Shown here: piece after piece, positions 32,863 to 43,319 of the stretch
Layout: every line of letters starts with the position of its first letter
How positions within the stretch are numbered: the stretch's first letter is position 1
Notes under the pieces: generated by a model
Databases searched by the model: none
Told to the model about the DNA's origin: nothing
What the model saw: only the letters and a program-made list of their open reading frames with translations
Program-made: the position numbers and the translations under genes
Source of the DNA: Brevipalpus yothersi
Taxonomy: Eukaryota > Arthropoda > Arachnida > Trombidiformes > Tenuipalpidae
Reading direction: 5' to 3'
NCBI GenBank assembly: GCA_003956705.1
Contig: QZCP01000029.1
Location: 34,525 to 98,524 of the forward strand
DNA length: 64,000 bases

Positions 32863-35100
32863 ATGGAAAATCCAAATGTATTCAATAGATTTGAAGTGAT
32901 ATCTTTGAGAGAATTTCAAACGTCTTTCGTTAAGAAACTGATAATAAAAATGAAACACTCATCGTCAAATGGAATCTATGAATGCCACCTATCCGGCTCT
33001 TGGTATTTCAGCAAAGTGTCCAAAGGTGATATCATAAATGTTAAGAGTGATCAATTTGCTGACAAAATCTACACTGTCAACGAAGATCATGGTGCAGTGA
33101 TAATAAATCCAGATATTCTAATTTCTGCTGGATCGGTTTCAAGATCAAGAAGATGTATGCGTGTAGGATGGTTGGAAAGGTTGTTCAAAACGTTAAACTA
33201 TAAAAGCGATGTGCCAGGCACCGTAGGAGTCATAATCCGTGACATTCTACAGACAGCATGTGAAAAACGTCCAAAAAACTTTTCACAGCTAAAGAAGATA
33301 GGGAGAGAATGCCTCGAGAAGGAGAACATTATTTCAAAATACTCAAGAGCTGGCTTGAGTAAGGAGCAACTGATCAAACAAGTTGATGAACATCTTGGAA
33401 GTATCATGATTTGGTTGGAAAAGTATATTCTACCATGGAATGAACAAGATAGAATGCTATCGATCAGTACAGTGAAAGATATTGAGGAAAATATCTGGTC
33501 TCCCTCCTTAGGTATTGCGAGTAAAGTGAGCGTCACTTGTGAAGTCAAGATTCATGATCGAAAAGGTAGAAAATTGGTACCACTGACAATGAAGACCGGT
33601 AAACCATTCTCATTCAACTACCGTTCACAAGCTGAACTGTCCAGATTGAGTTCCATGCTGATGAGAGAGCGAGGATCAGAAGACTGTCAAGATGGACTAT
33701 TGCTTTTCCTCAAAAACGATACTGGCAAACCACAGCCAACAATGGAACGAATCGAGGTCGATCATCGCGATGAAAGGCAACTGTTACAGAGACGCAACGA
33801 ACTTGCCTATTTTTTGTCACCAGATAGACAAAATTTCAGTGGCCCAGATTTTGTGGAGGACGAAAATGTTTGCATGGGCTGTACACAGCAATTCAATTGC
33901 TCTCTGATGGCCAGATCTTTCGAAGAGAATAAAGTTCGTAAATCGAGACATTTTAGAGAAAATTTCATCGACTCAAACCTCGAGCGCTTGGGATCTGAAG
34001 GGATTGAGTTTTTCAAGAAGATGATGGAATCAATAAGAAAGGGCTGGGAAAAGAGAGCCAATGAATTCTGGACTGAACCTTCCTCCTCGAGAGAGACCAA
34101 AAATTTGGGCGTAGGAAGTCTAGTCATTCGGGAGAGTTCTGACCAGCGAATTATCTTCAAGAGAGCTCATGGCACTGAGCAAACGTTCAGTAACCAGAAA
34201 AGATTGCTTGGTGAGCGAGTTGCCATCAGTGAAGATGAACCTTGTGACATGGTACCAACGAAAGTGGCATTATTTTTTGGTTACGTTACTAAAGTTAAAG
34301 AAATCCAAATAGAGGTGATTCCAGATTGGAACTTCAAAAAACTTGAACACAATACCAGATATAGATTGGATATGGTAGATTATGAAGATTCACCAAGGCT
34401 TCATTATGGAAATCTGAGAGATCTGGTGTCCAAGTCTCCGGAGATAGCCTTTGAGCAACTCGAAAATTTTTCCATGAACGTATCTGGAATTAACCACGAG
34501 AATCGCTCGAGTCTAGGGCCATGGGAAAGATGTAATTTATACAGAAATGTTGGAGTCAAATCCAGTTCTCTGGACATGATGGACACTTATCGTCTATCTG
34601 ATGGAAAATCAGACAAAACAATCTTGAGCATTGTGGAATTTATTTCGAAATTCAACAAGTCTTTCCTGATAACTTGCCCGAGTTCATCCACTCTCAAACC
34701 GGTTCTACTCAAGCTCAAGCAATACGAAGTCGATTTTGTTTGTTTTGGGATGCAATCAGAATGTGATGGAAGTATTGAGGAGCAAACCATTGAGCATAGA
34801 GTGAATAGAGCAAGAAAAACCAATCAAACACTAGAGAAAATCATCCAGGATATCAGAGTTGCGGCTGCAACATGTTCAGTTTTATCGAATGATTTCCGGT
34901 TGCTAAAAAGAAAATTCGATTTCTCCATCATACTTGAAGCAAATGAGATTCCCATGCCTGAGATCCTGAGTCCTTTATTTGTCTCGCATCGTTTCATTTT
35001 GGTTGATGATAAGAGCCAGAAACCATTGGATGATGATGGTGAAATTCGTGAAAAGTTGTTCAAGTTATTGTGGATGAAAAGTGGACAGCATCAGGAATAA
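32863..35100 (+). CDS. D5: DNA2-like protein with dead nuclease and helicase sites
   Basis: Open frame of 745 residues from MENPNVFNRFEV, intermediate between the D1/D3/D4 group and D2/D6. Fe-S cysteines are intact (RCMRVGWL; CMGCTQQFNC). The catalytic His is Arg (IIRDILQ), the Asp is Ser (SKVSVT), the Glu is Thr (LTMKTGK) and the Lys is kept. Walker A is replaced by DGKSDKTI and motif II reads LEANE. The frame ends at LFKLLWMKSGQHQE, at the common truncation point after motif III. The upstream in-frame segment VCAIELEDSSQ resembles D1 and D3. Intact despite lost catalysis; function unknown. Confidence 0.84.
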   Translation: MENPNVFNRFEVISLREFQTSFVKKLIIKMKHSSSNGIYECHLSGSWYFSKVSKGDIINVKSDQFADKIYTVNEDHGAVIINPDILISAGSVSRSRRCMRVGWLERLFKTLNYKSDVPGTVGVIIRDILQTACEKRPKNFSQLKKIGRECLEKENIISKYSRAGLSKEQLIKQVDEHLGSIMIWLEKYILPWNEQDRMLSISTVKDIEENIWSPSLGIASKVSVTCEVKIHDRKGRKLVPLTMKTGKPFSFNYRSQAELSRLSSMLMRERGSEDCQDGLLLFLKNDTGKPQPTMERIEVDHRDERQLLQRRNELAYFLSPDRQNFSGPDFVEDENVCMGCTQQFNCSLMARSFEENKVRKSRHFRENFIDSNLERLGSEGIEFFKKMMESIRKGWEKRANEFWTEPSSSRETKNLGVGSLVIRESSDQRIIFKRAHGTEQTFSNQKRLLGERVAISEDEPCDMVPTKVALFFGYVTKVKEIQIEVIPDWNFKKLEHNTRYRLDMVDYEDSPRLHYGNLRDLVSKSPEIAFEQLENFSMNVSGINHENRSSLGPWERCNLYRNVGVKSSSLDMMDTYRLSDGKSDKTILSIVEFISKFNKSFLITCPSSSTLKPVLLKLKQYEVDFVCFGMQSECDGSIEEQTIEHRVNRARKTNQTLEKIIQDIRVAAATCSVLSNDFRLLKRKFDFSIILEANEIPMPEILSPLFVSHRFILVDDKSQKPLDDDGEIREKLFKLLWMKSGQHQE

Positions 35101-35449
35101 TCCTCAATGGTAGCAGAGAGATTTTGGAGGGCCATTCCATTATCTTGTTGGCCCTCTGGGAGATTCCACTTCTTCCAACTTATTAGCCTGACATGTATGC
35201 CTTTAATATGTTAATCTAGATAATTTTATGATGAGATTTCGATTAAAATATTGAAATTGCAATCGGATTATCTTTTGCCTATATCCACCCATTTGACATG
35301 AATATCATTATTGATGGTCGAGTTATCCTTGCGAAAAGTTGTACAAACATTTTCCTCTTTTACCGTAATTGAATTTCGTGCTTATCAAGATATATTTTTC
35401 AATTCTTCTGTTGAATCTTTCTGTGTCGATATCATTTTCTTACCAAATT

Positions 35450-35915
35450 CCATTTTCAGGAAACCATCACACTATTTTGCCACATTGAAAAGATAAAAAG
35501 AATGAACTCACCATATTTCAATGAAGTATTTCATGATTTCAGACTGAAGATGGAAAGATGTGCCTAGATTAGCTGGTTGTCGGAGATGTACACAAATATT
35601 GGAAATTGGTTGGAACTCGATCTTGTTGGGAATAAGCGAAGTTGGTATTCCAATGGACTTTCGCTGGAATCATGAACACAGGTTGCAATCTTGTGAAGAA
35701 CATTGTTTTTTGACTCCAAAAACTGTCAAACACTCAGTAACAGTCTCAATCGGTGAGCTTCAACCATTTTATTGATTAATTATCCTCAACTTTCTCCCAG
35801 AAATACTTGAACAAACAAACAAATATTACATCAGAAGAGATAAGATAATAAAATGGAATTAGCTGCATTTTTTTTACCAATTGAGCACATGATGAGTGCA
35901 GTTCCCAAGGACTCC
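35450..35915 (+). pseudogene. Family X remnant 1 downstream of D5
   Basis: Diverged X copy. Conceptual pieces PYFNEVFHDFRLKMERC (about 35510-35560) and DNKMELAAFFLPIEHMMSA (35846-35900) match the X phrases for PYF.E...DF and DNVMECASLLSLFEDNMRA. It is heavily shifted. Confidence 0.45.
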
Positions 35916-35989
35916 TTACGAAAAACCTACATTTTTAACCATACATATACCTACTCCTTGCTGGATCTCTCTTTTCTATTTGATCCAGT

Positions 35990-36610
35990 CTCAGAAAAAT
36001 TCGATTACTCAATTGCCTCATTACCAAATCTCGGCCCTATGGATGGTCATTTGGTCAGTAGTAACTGTATTTTAGCAAACTTCCAGTCATTTTTCCCATT
36101 AATGATAATTAAAAAAAGGCTCGCACCATATTTTAAAGAGATTTCTAATGATTTTATCCGAACTGGAACAAATATATCCCAATTGATTGCCCGTTGGAGG
36201 TTTAAGAGAACTCCTTACACGATGAGGGAACACATGATGTTTTTGGTTGAAGAAAATAATATTCAGATAGACTTCTCTGAGATTCAAAAACACAAAACAC
36301 GAACAAATGAGGAACACTGTCTTTCGATCTATTCTATTCAATGACTCTAGAACTTTAAATACACCAAAAAATGTCCCACTTTTCAATGCTGTTTGATGTG
36401 ACTCAAAATTATTTTGATCACTTCTTCTCTTGTTCCCTAGAAACAATCAAGGGAGTGCACCATCGAAGTGATAAAGAGACAGGATGTGCCCTTTTTCTCT
36501 CATGTATTGAGCGCATTTGAGAGTACAACTCTCGGAAACTGCTAGCATGTTGTCGATGCATACTTAATGTTAGCTGGCTAGTTTGGCTTATTTCGTTCCA
36601 TGGAAAATAT
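35990..36610 (+). pseudogene. Family X remnant 2 downstream of D5
   Basis: Copy of the D3/D4-type X block starting near TCTCGGCCCTATGGATGGTC (36030). The 163-codon frame 35853-36344 runs from the end of remnant 1 into this one, so it is a chimera formed by deletion, not a real gene. Further on, MRNTVFRSILFN...TPKNVPLFNAV matches the X phrase around DPKNA. Confidence 0.5.
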
Positions 36611-36975
36611 TTATGATAAATATGTCACAAATGCATCACAGCGAAAGCCCCCTCTATTCCCCCTAATGACTTCAGATGTCATAAGATCGCTTAAACTCGA
36701 CGGATCAACATAGCTATCAAGATATTTCAATTAAAATCATGATCTGACATCCGTTCTACAATTTTTGATAACATCAGGGGGGTGGAAGGGGTCAGGAAGA
36801 ATTGAATTGCTGCAAAGTTGCTCGAACTCGCTCATTTTGTAGAGAATCGTTGACTTTGGATTTGTGATATAAGATTTTATCCCTCTTCAATAGCTAATAT
36901 TCTTGACTAACAAAATTATAAGATGGAATTAAACCTTTTCATTTGAATGTAAAAAAATGGCATTGATATGGCTTT

Positions 36976-36978
<3 letters not shown>
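36611..36978. other. Duplicated spacer before the D6 flank
   Basis: Includes the block near 36740 also seen at 16380 and 25830 (GATCTGACATCCGTTCTAC and following). No gene is visible. Confidence 0.5.

Positions 36979-37056
<78 letters not shown>
36979..37056. repeat. CT dinucleotide microsatellite
   Basis: About 78 bases of perfect (CT)n at the position corresponding to the TTTCTC repeat before the D6-type flank at 30190. Confidence 0.96.
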
Positions 37057-37060
<4 letters not shown>

Positions 37061-37079
37061 AACTCTTTTTTTGGCCATC

Positions 37080-37938
37080 TCATCCTGCCGTACCTGAGTT
37101 TACAAAAGCTTGCACTTTGGACATGTAAATAGTGAGCCTCTATGCAAATTAGGTATTGCTATTTAAGCTGGATTTTTCTTAAATGGAAATTTTCCCTTAC
37201 GATCAACCTCCTCATTAAATTTTGAAGAAAAAAATAAATTCCTCAGCCATCGCTTGTGAGAAGATTTGGGGTCTCGTCTACTCATTTTTTCGTAGTGCTT
37301 TTGTTTTGCCTGTGCACAAGATTTGAGAGGACACGAGTCGAATTTTTCCAGCTGTTTGAAATTATTGTGAAAAGCTGGGCAAACAAAAAATAATTGACCT
37401 TCGATCCCTCCAGAAAAATATTTTCATTTGGAACTGAAGCTATTCAAGAGTTCAAGTGGACGTTCCCAAGAATTAGATGGCTATCATCTATACTGTTGCT
37501 ACATGATGGAAATTCTCAGAATTGATTTTATCATAAAGTGTTGCTCTACAAATATGATATCACATACCACTGGCTCATGATAGGATACTTGAATTCATTC
37601 ATTTTATTTAGAGATTATTTTCTGATTGCTGGGAATGCTATTTAAACATTGTTCATAAATCATGAGTTATGATTACATCCAAGCTCTTTCTTCTGTGAAC
37701 CTCTGATTTGTTAGATTCATATTCATGCATTGCTAAAGTGTAGTTGAAAAATTTTTATCCATAAGATTGAAGTTCCATAACCACTAAATTGAAACATTTT
37801 CATCGTTCATTCATAATTATTTTTGATTATCAGTATTTTCATGAACTTGAGTCTGGTTTCCACTTGATTGAGTCACTTTAAAATATCAGATTTGTTATCT
37901 TTCCACATCGTGAAAATAATTCGAAAAATTCGTTAGAA
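37080..37938 (+). repeat. 5' flank of D6
   Basis: Parent type of the flanks at 30190-30944 and, more distantly, 16560-16905. It differs from the D1-type flank. It should contain the D6 promoter; I see no clear TATA box near the gene. Confidence 0.8.
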
Positions 37939-40239
37939 ATGGACAATCCTCAAGCGTTCAATAGATTCAAAGTAATATCTGTAGACAAAACTGAATACAA
38001 ACAATGGATAGAGATGGAACATATACCAACAGGTAAACTATATGGATGTCATCTATCTGGCTCATGGCGAAAAAGCAAAGTGTCAGAAGGTGATATTCTG
38101 AATGTTAAAAGTGATGATTTTGATGGCAAAATCTACAACATCAATCATCGTCATGGCCTCGTCACAATCAATCCAGACTATCCGATATCTGTGGGTTTGA
38201 TTTCAGAAGCATGTATGCGTAAAGCATGGCTGTTCGGACTATTCAAGAAGGTTTTTAAAGCGTTCGATGGACCAAGCGTAGTGGGAGTAATAGTGCGTGA
38301 TATCTTCCAGACTGCTTGCAAAGAACGTCCAGAAACCTTTTCACAGCTCAGAGAGATCAGAAAAAGATGTTTTGAGAAAGAGAATATTCTCTTGAAATGT
38401 TCAAATAGTGGTTCAAGTAAAGATGATCTGATAAGAAAAGTTGATGTTTACCTGCCTTCCATCCTGATTTGGTTAAAGAAATATGCTTCACAAGATGCTG
38501 GACAACTCGATAATGAAAAAGCATTAGTCCAAGTTAATACTGTCCGTGATATTGAGGAGACTATCTGGTGTCCATCTTTGGGAATTCAAGGTACAGTGAA
38601 CTTAAGCTGTGAAGTTGACATCTATGATCAAAGACCTCGCCAAAAGCTGGTCCCCTTAACAATGACTACCATCAGATTAGGAGAAAAAATCAAAAACATA
38701 CATAAAGGTCGATCCAAGATATATTCCATGATGATGAAAGAGCGAGGTTCTGAAGATTGCAACGATGGTCTTCTTCTTTTTCTCAGAAACAAGGAGAATG
38801 AGTATGAACCTGTGATGGAGTTAGTTCAAGTCTGCCATTCTGACGAAACATGGGCATTGAGAAAACGCAATGAGATTGCAAATTTTTTGACCCAGGAGAA
38901 GACTGATTTCCATGGACCAAATTTCATCAGGAAGGAGAAAGAAAATACCTGCCAATACTGTGAAGAGCGATTCAATTGCTCTCTGATGGCCAAATGTTTC
39001 GAAGAAGATAAAATTCTGGACTCAACAGATTTCAGACGAAAGTTCATTGAGTCACAGCTTGAGCACTTGGAGCCTCGAGAAATTGAATTCTTCAAAGAAT
39101 GGATGAAATCAACTAGAAATGATTGGAATGGTGTGGAGAAAGAATCTCCATTCTGGAGCGAGCCCTCTTTTTTGAGAGAATCCAAGAACTTGGGCTTAGG
39201 AGGCCTGTTCATTAAAGAGAGCTCTGAGAATCAAGTTATTTTCATGAGAGCTCGAAACATTGGTGAATCATTCAGATCCCAAGATGGATTACTTGGTAAG
39301 CGAGTTGCCATCAGTGAAGATGAGATTGGTAACACGGTGCCGACAAAATTGTCACTATTCTATGGTCGAGTGACTGAAGTTGGAGAGACTGAAATTAAAT
39401 TAGCTCCAAAAGGGAATTTCAAGAAACCTGGACATGAGAGAAAATCTTATCGATTGGATGTATCTGATTATGAAGATTTACCTTTTCTCTATTATTGGAA
39501 TTTGAGCACCTTATTGTCTAGAGAAACACCATGGAAGGGGAAAGACTTTCAGCGACTTCGGGCTTGTATTGCTAATGGTACTGAAGAAAATCCTATGGAA
39601 CCTCTAAAACTGGACTTTCCAGAGGGCTATAAGTTGAGCGAAAATGAAGAACGTGCATCTCTCCTTTTGGAAAAAATGGGAACTTATCGTCTGATCCATG
39701 GAATAGCTGATTCAGATGAAACAATCACCACCATCGTTAGCATCGTGAAAGTCCTTTCAACAGCAGGAAGATCTATTCTGATTTCTGGTCACGATTCAAG
39801 AGTCTTGCAAAAAGTTCTACTCGAGCTCAAAATTTCTGGGGTTGATTTCGTTTGTTTTGGGATGCAGTTGGGTTGTGATCATAATATTGGAGATCATACC
39901 ATCGAGGATAAAATCAAAAAAGAGAGAGAAAATAGGCAAATGTTGGACTTGAGAGAAATATACGGAAAGATCAAGATTGCAGCAGCAACATGTTCAGTTT
40001 TGCCATACGATTCTCTTCTTTTCGAAAGAAAGTTTGATTTTTCCATCACAATTGAGGCCAATAATATTCCTCTACCAGCAATTTTGAGTCCTCTATTCAT
40101 CTCAGATCGCTTCATCTTGATCGGTTACGAGGGTCAAGTTCAATCAGCTGTTAAATCTGACAATTCAAAGGATGGCGTCTCTGGCAAAAGTTTATTTGAA
40201 ATATTATTGGAGAAAGATGGAAATCCTCCAGAAAGCTGA
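37939..40239 (+). CDS. D6: DNA2-like protein with dead nuclease and helicase sites
   Basis: Open frame of 766 residues from MDNPQAFNRFKVISV; no upstream in-frame extension competes, which supports the equivalent start in the paralogues. Fe-S cysteines are C92, C338, C341 and C347. The nuclease His is Arg120, Asp is Asn221, Glu is Thr241 and Lys is Thr243, so the site is fully lost. Walker A is replaced by HGIADSDETI, motif II reads IEANN and motif III IGYEGQ. TPWKGKDFQRL is shared only with D2. It ends at GKSLFEILLEKDGNPPES; in D2 the matching point continues NLPSLAVQYNMN into motif IV. It sits in the complete module between X remnants and the fucosyltransferase B block. Confidence 0.85.
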   Translation: MDNPQAFNRFKVISVDKTEYKQWIEMEHIPTGKLYGCHLSGSWRKSKVSEGDILNVKSDDFDGKIYNINHRHGLVTINPDYPISVGLISEACMRKAWLFGLFKKVFKAFDGPSVVGVIVRDIFQTACKERPETFSQLREIRKRCFEKENILLKCSNSGSSKDDLIRKVDVYLPSILIWLKKYASQDAGQLDNEKALVQVNTVRDIEETIWCPSLGIQGTVNLSCEVDIYDQRPRQKLVPLTMTTIRLGEKIKNIHKGRSKIYSMMMKERGSEDCNDGLLLFLRNKENEYEPVMELVQVCHSDETWALRKRNEIANFLTQEKTDFHGPNFIRKEKENTCQYCEERFNCSLMAKCFEEDKILDSTDFRRKFIESQLEHLEPREIEFFKEWMKSTRNDWNGVEKESPFWSEPSFLRESKNLGLGGLFIKESSENQVIFMRARNIGESFRSQDGLLGKRVAISEDEIGNTVPTKLSLFYGRVTEVGETEIKLAPKGNFKKPGHERKSYRLDVSDYEDLPFLYYWNLSTLLSRETPWKGKDFQRLRACIANGTEENPMEPLKLDFPEGYKLSENEERASLLLEKMGTYRLIHGIADSDETITTIVSIVKVLSTAGRSILISGHDSRVLQKVLLELKISGVDFVCFGMQLGCDHNIGDHTIEDKIKKERENRQMLDLREIYGKIKIAAATCSVLPYDSLLFERKFDFSITIEANNIPLPAILSPLFISDRFILIGYEGQVQSAVKSDNSKDGVSGKSLFEILLEKDGNPPES

Positions 40240-41702
40240 TTCTTACTGATAGAACGAGGAAATGAACATTTTTCGATTATTTTACTTGAATGAAGAAGTT
40301 CAATCACCTCTAATCGATAGAACTGATTTTTACTCTTGAGCCACTCAATGTTATGTCTTGATCCTTCTTCAAAAATATAGTGAAACTACTTCAAATAAAG
40401 TATTCTTACAGTTCATAAAGTCGATTAAAATCTTGAAACTGTAATCCTTCTGGACAATCGTTTACAGATATCAATCCATCTTTCTATTAATGAACGGTTC
40501 ACGATGGGAAGCTCTATTTGACATCTTCACCATAGCTGGATCTCATATGAGTGGAGACAAAGTTTCGGATTTGAGTCAATAACACTTCACCGAAAGCATG
40601 ATGGAATCATTCACTCAGGGAATTAACAATCATTTCTTGGAAGATTTTCCAGTTTTATTTCTTCCGCTTCCGGAGCAAGGAAGAAAATTGTCAGAATATT
40701 TCAACGAAATATACCATCATTTGTTAAAAAGTTTGGTAATCATACTTTGATCGGTTGCTTGTTAGAGTTGTCACTACGGTGCTGAGAGCAGCAAATTCCA
40801 AAAATTTTAGATTAGATTAAACTCATGTTGTTAGTTGAAAATGAAAAAAGTTTTCCACTACACTGTACTCAATATCATAATAACAGAGACTTGAAATTCA
40901 CTGTAAGGCAGCTTGTTTTAAAGACCAGAAAATTTTATGGGGAAATATTTTTCTCCTCTTTCTCTCTCTCTCTCTATTCGAGTCAAAAGCGTTATTTTGG
41001 CCAATTTTTCATAGAAATACTCATAACAGCGTATCGACAATATTACATAAACATTACAATGTACACAACGTTATGCATCTAGAGATTAGGAGATAGAATC
41101 AGCACTGATCAGCTTATCAGCTGCACCATGAGTACTATCAGTTGCATGTGTATTGTTCAGTTCCAGGAAATGTCAACGAGCCTCATATTTCTTGCTGACT
41201 GTTTAGTATCAAACGTTTGAATCAACGATGCAACTTCAGATCTGGAGTAAAGATATGATAGGAATGTGAGAGAAGATGTGATTGTTACAATTCAACGGTG
41301 AAATTCGACTACTCAAGGCCAGGAAAGAAATTCCAACATCCGTGAGCAAACTGTAGCTTAATGAGTGGAGAGAGGAGTTGGTCAGCTAGTGAGAAGCGAT
41401 GGTGATAAATACTCGATGGACCATCTACTATATTTACAGATAGTTTTTAGGAAAAAATCTTCTCATCAATCTAACCTCTCAAAAATTATCTCCTTCATCT
41501 TTTCACTTCTTGCTGTAGCTTTCGATGAAAATTCATTGCATTACATCATTTGAAAATCAGTATAATTGGATAATCTGTTGGTTAACATCCTTGTCAACCA
41601 TCAGTTCATACAATTAAAGGGGAAATCATCACAGGTTTGTTTGAATAATAAAATTCAAACATGATACTCTTTTATTCAATGAAATGTTTTTCTTCATATT
41701 GA

Positions 41703-41709
41703 CTCTCTC

Positions 41710-41802
<93 letters not shown>

Positions 41803-41818
41803 ATCTATCTATCTCTCT
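41703..41818. repeat. CT dinucleotide microsatellite
   Basis: About 115 bases of (CT)n with minor interruptions. Duplicate A has only ordinary sequence at this point (around 22080), so expansion happened after duplication. Confidence 0.95.
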
Positions 41819-42014
41819 TTTCTTATCTGCCTCATCCACTTCGAGTGTCATGATTATTCATATTCCAGTGAGTTTGTTTACTCTCACATCTAATGGCTCT
41901 ACGCACTTTGAGCATTTTTCATCCCTCGATGGACACAATGATGGATGATATTGAATCTTTGTATCATATAATTTTCTTTGGATAACAGAAACGAGAGAAA
42001 TAGAAATCTCATGA

Positions 42015-43319
42015 TCAATGGCGAGCTTTATTCAATTGCGTTAAATATTTTTGCCATGTTGTACAATGAGCCTCCTTTTCCCACCATTCCACCATGCTTT
42101 GATTCCTTCTCCCACATTCTTGATTAATTTCTTCACAAATTTTACAAAGATGTTCATCAATCGAATTGATTGAATCAGACGAATTGATGGTGAAATTCTT
42201 GCGCCACTCATGATGAGAGTAATACAGCTTTTCATCGGTTGAAACTTTTTCAACATATTCAGCTAAATCTTTAGGTGATTGAAAATCGAAGACATTGATT
42301 ACTGAATTTGGAGGAAAATCTCTCGTATAGTTAGCTAAGCCCATAACAATTGGAATTAGTCCTGATTCGAGAGCGTAAACTAGTTTCTCCGTGAAATAGT
42401 CCTTGCAAATTGAGTTTTCGAAAGCCAGATAGAATTTATATTCTTTGAGAAGGGTATGGCATGGATCTTTCTCAGATCTTTGGACATTCTTCAATTTGTC
42501 ACATGACTTTCCACACCCTCCATAAACGTCAACATTGGTAAAACTGAAAATGATAATAGAAATTAATACTTCAATCAATCGATCAATTATCTCTGATTTC
42601 TTGGATTGAACTAACTTTTGAAGTTCTTTCACATATTCTTCTCGTTTACTAGGTGTTTTACATCGGCTCACAAGCCAGGCAATTGATTTGTTTCGACTTT
42701 CAAAATCGATCTCCACTGATTTATTTGGTTCCATGGGAATAGGAAAAGTTCTACCATAAGGAAGGTATACATCTGAATCTTTTCGGTGCGTTGCGTAACA
42801 GTCCATTTGATTTTCAATAGATTTAATATTTTGGTAGATAAAATGTGGAGATTCAAGCGTATACCAGACCCATGGTTGATTGTGTATCCTTCTGGGTAGA
42901 TCTTTCTTTTCTGTATCAGAACCATGGAAAACCAAAACGCTAGCCTGCTCAAGAAGTTGCCGATTATTGGTAAATTCACATGAACACTTTGAATTCAATC
43001 TGTTGAGGAGTCCATTCCAATTTTTAATATGCCACCAGCCTGTCCACAAAAGTATAAGGCGTTTACCTCTCGGCTCAAATTGTTTCCGTTCTTGATGAAT
43101 TGAAGTCTCGCTGAGAGGCCACTTAGATTGGGAGATCATAAGGTAAACTATGAATGTTAAGCCACTCATACAGAGTAATATGAATAAACTTTTCGAACGA
43201 AATTGTAGCATTGAACATGCTCGTCTTGGCACGTTGATTTCTCCAGAATCGAGGCGTGTATATCTGACCCCATCCATTGTTTTGGTTTCTGCATTGTTGG
43301 TTGATTCGATAGAGATCAT
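42015..43319 (-). CDS. Alpha-1,3-fucosyltransferase-like protein B (GT10), two exons
   Basis: Golgi type II fucosyltransferase. The frame is open for 434 codons without splicing, but comparison with copy A indicates a 72-base intron at 42544-42615 (GTTAGT...TTTTCAG). Exons are 43319-42616 and 42543-42015, giving 410 residues. Because 72 is divisible by three and there is no stop in this copy, the intron is invisible to frame finding. Cytoplasmic tail about residues 1-43, membrane anchor about 44-62 (LFILLCMSGLTFIVYLMI), then stem and catalytic domain with TLESPHFIY, YLPYG, VDVYGGCG, YKFYLAFENSICKDYFTEKL and FPPNSVINVFDFQSP. The intact tail and anchor make this the better candidate for an active enzyme of the pair. 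Confidence 0.86.
   Translation of the reverse strand: MISIESTNNAETKTMDGVRYTRLDSGEINVPRRACSMLQFRSKSLFILLCMSGLTFIVYLMISQSKWPLSETSIHQERKQFEPRGKRLILLWTGWWHIKNWNGLLNRLNSKCSCEFTNNRQLLEQASVLVFHGSDTEKKDLPRRIHNQPWVWYTLESPHFIYQNIKSIENQMDCYATHRKDSDVYLPYGRTFPIPMEPNKSVEIDFESRNKSIAWLVSRCKTPSKREEYVKELQKLVQSKKSEIIDRLIEVLISIIIFSFTNVDVYGGCGKSCDKLKNVQRSEKDPCHTLLKEYKFYLAFENSICKDYFTEKLVYALESGLIPIVMGLANYTRDFPPNSVINVFDFQSPKDLAEYVEKVSTDEKLYYSHHEWRKNFTINSSDSINSIDEHLCKICEEINQECGRRNQSMVEWWEKEAHCTTWQKYLTQLNKARH

Noticed and set aside
35853..36344. 163-codon plus-strand frame
   Set aside because: Chimera of the end of one X remnant and the start of another; neither part is intact.
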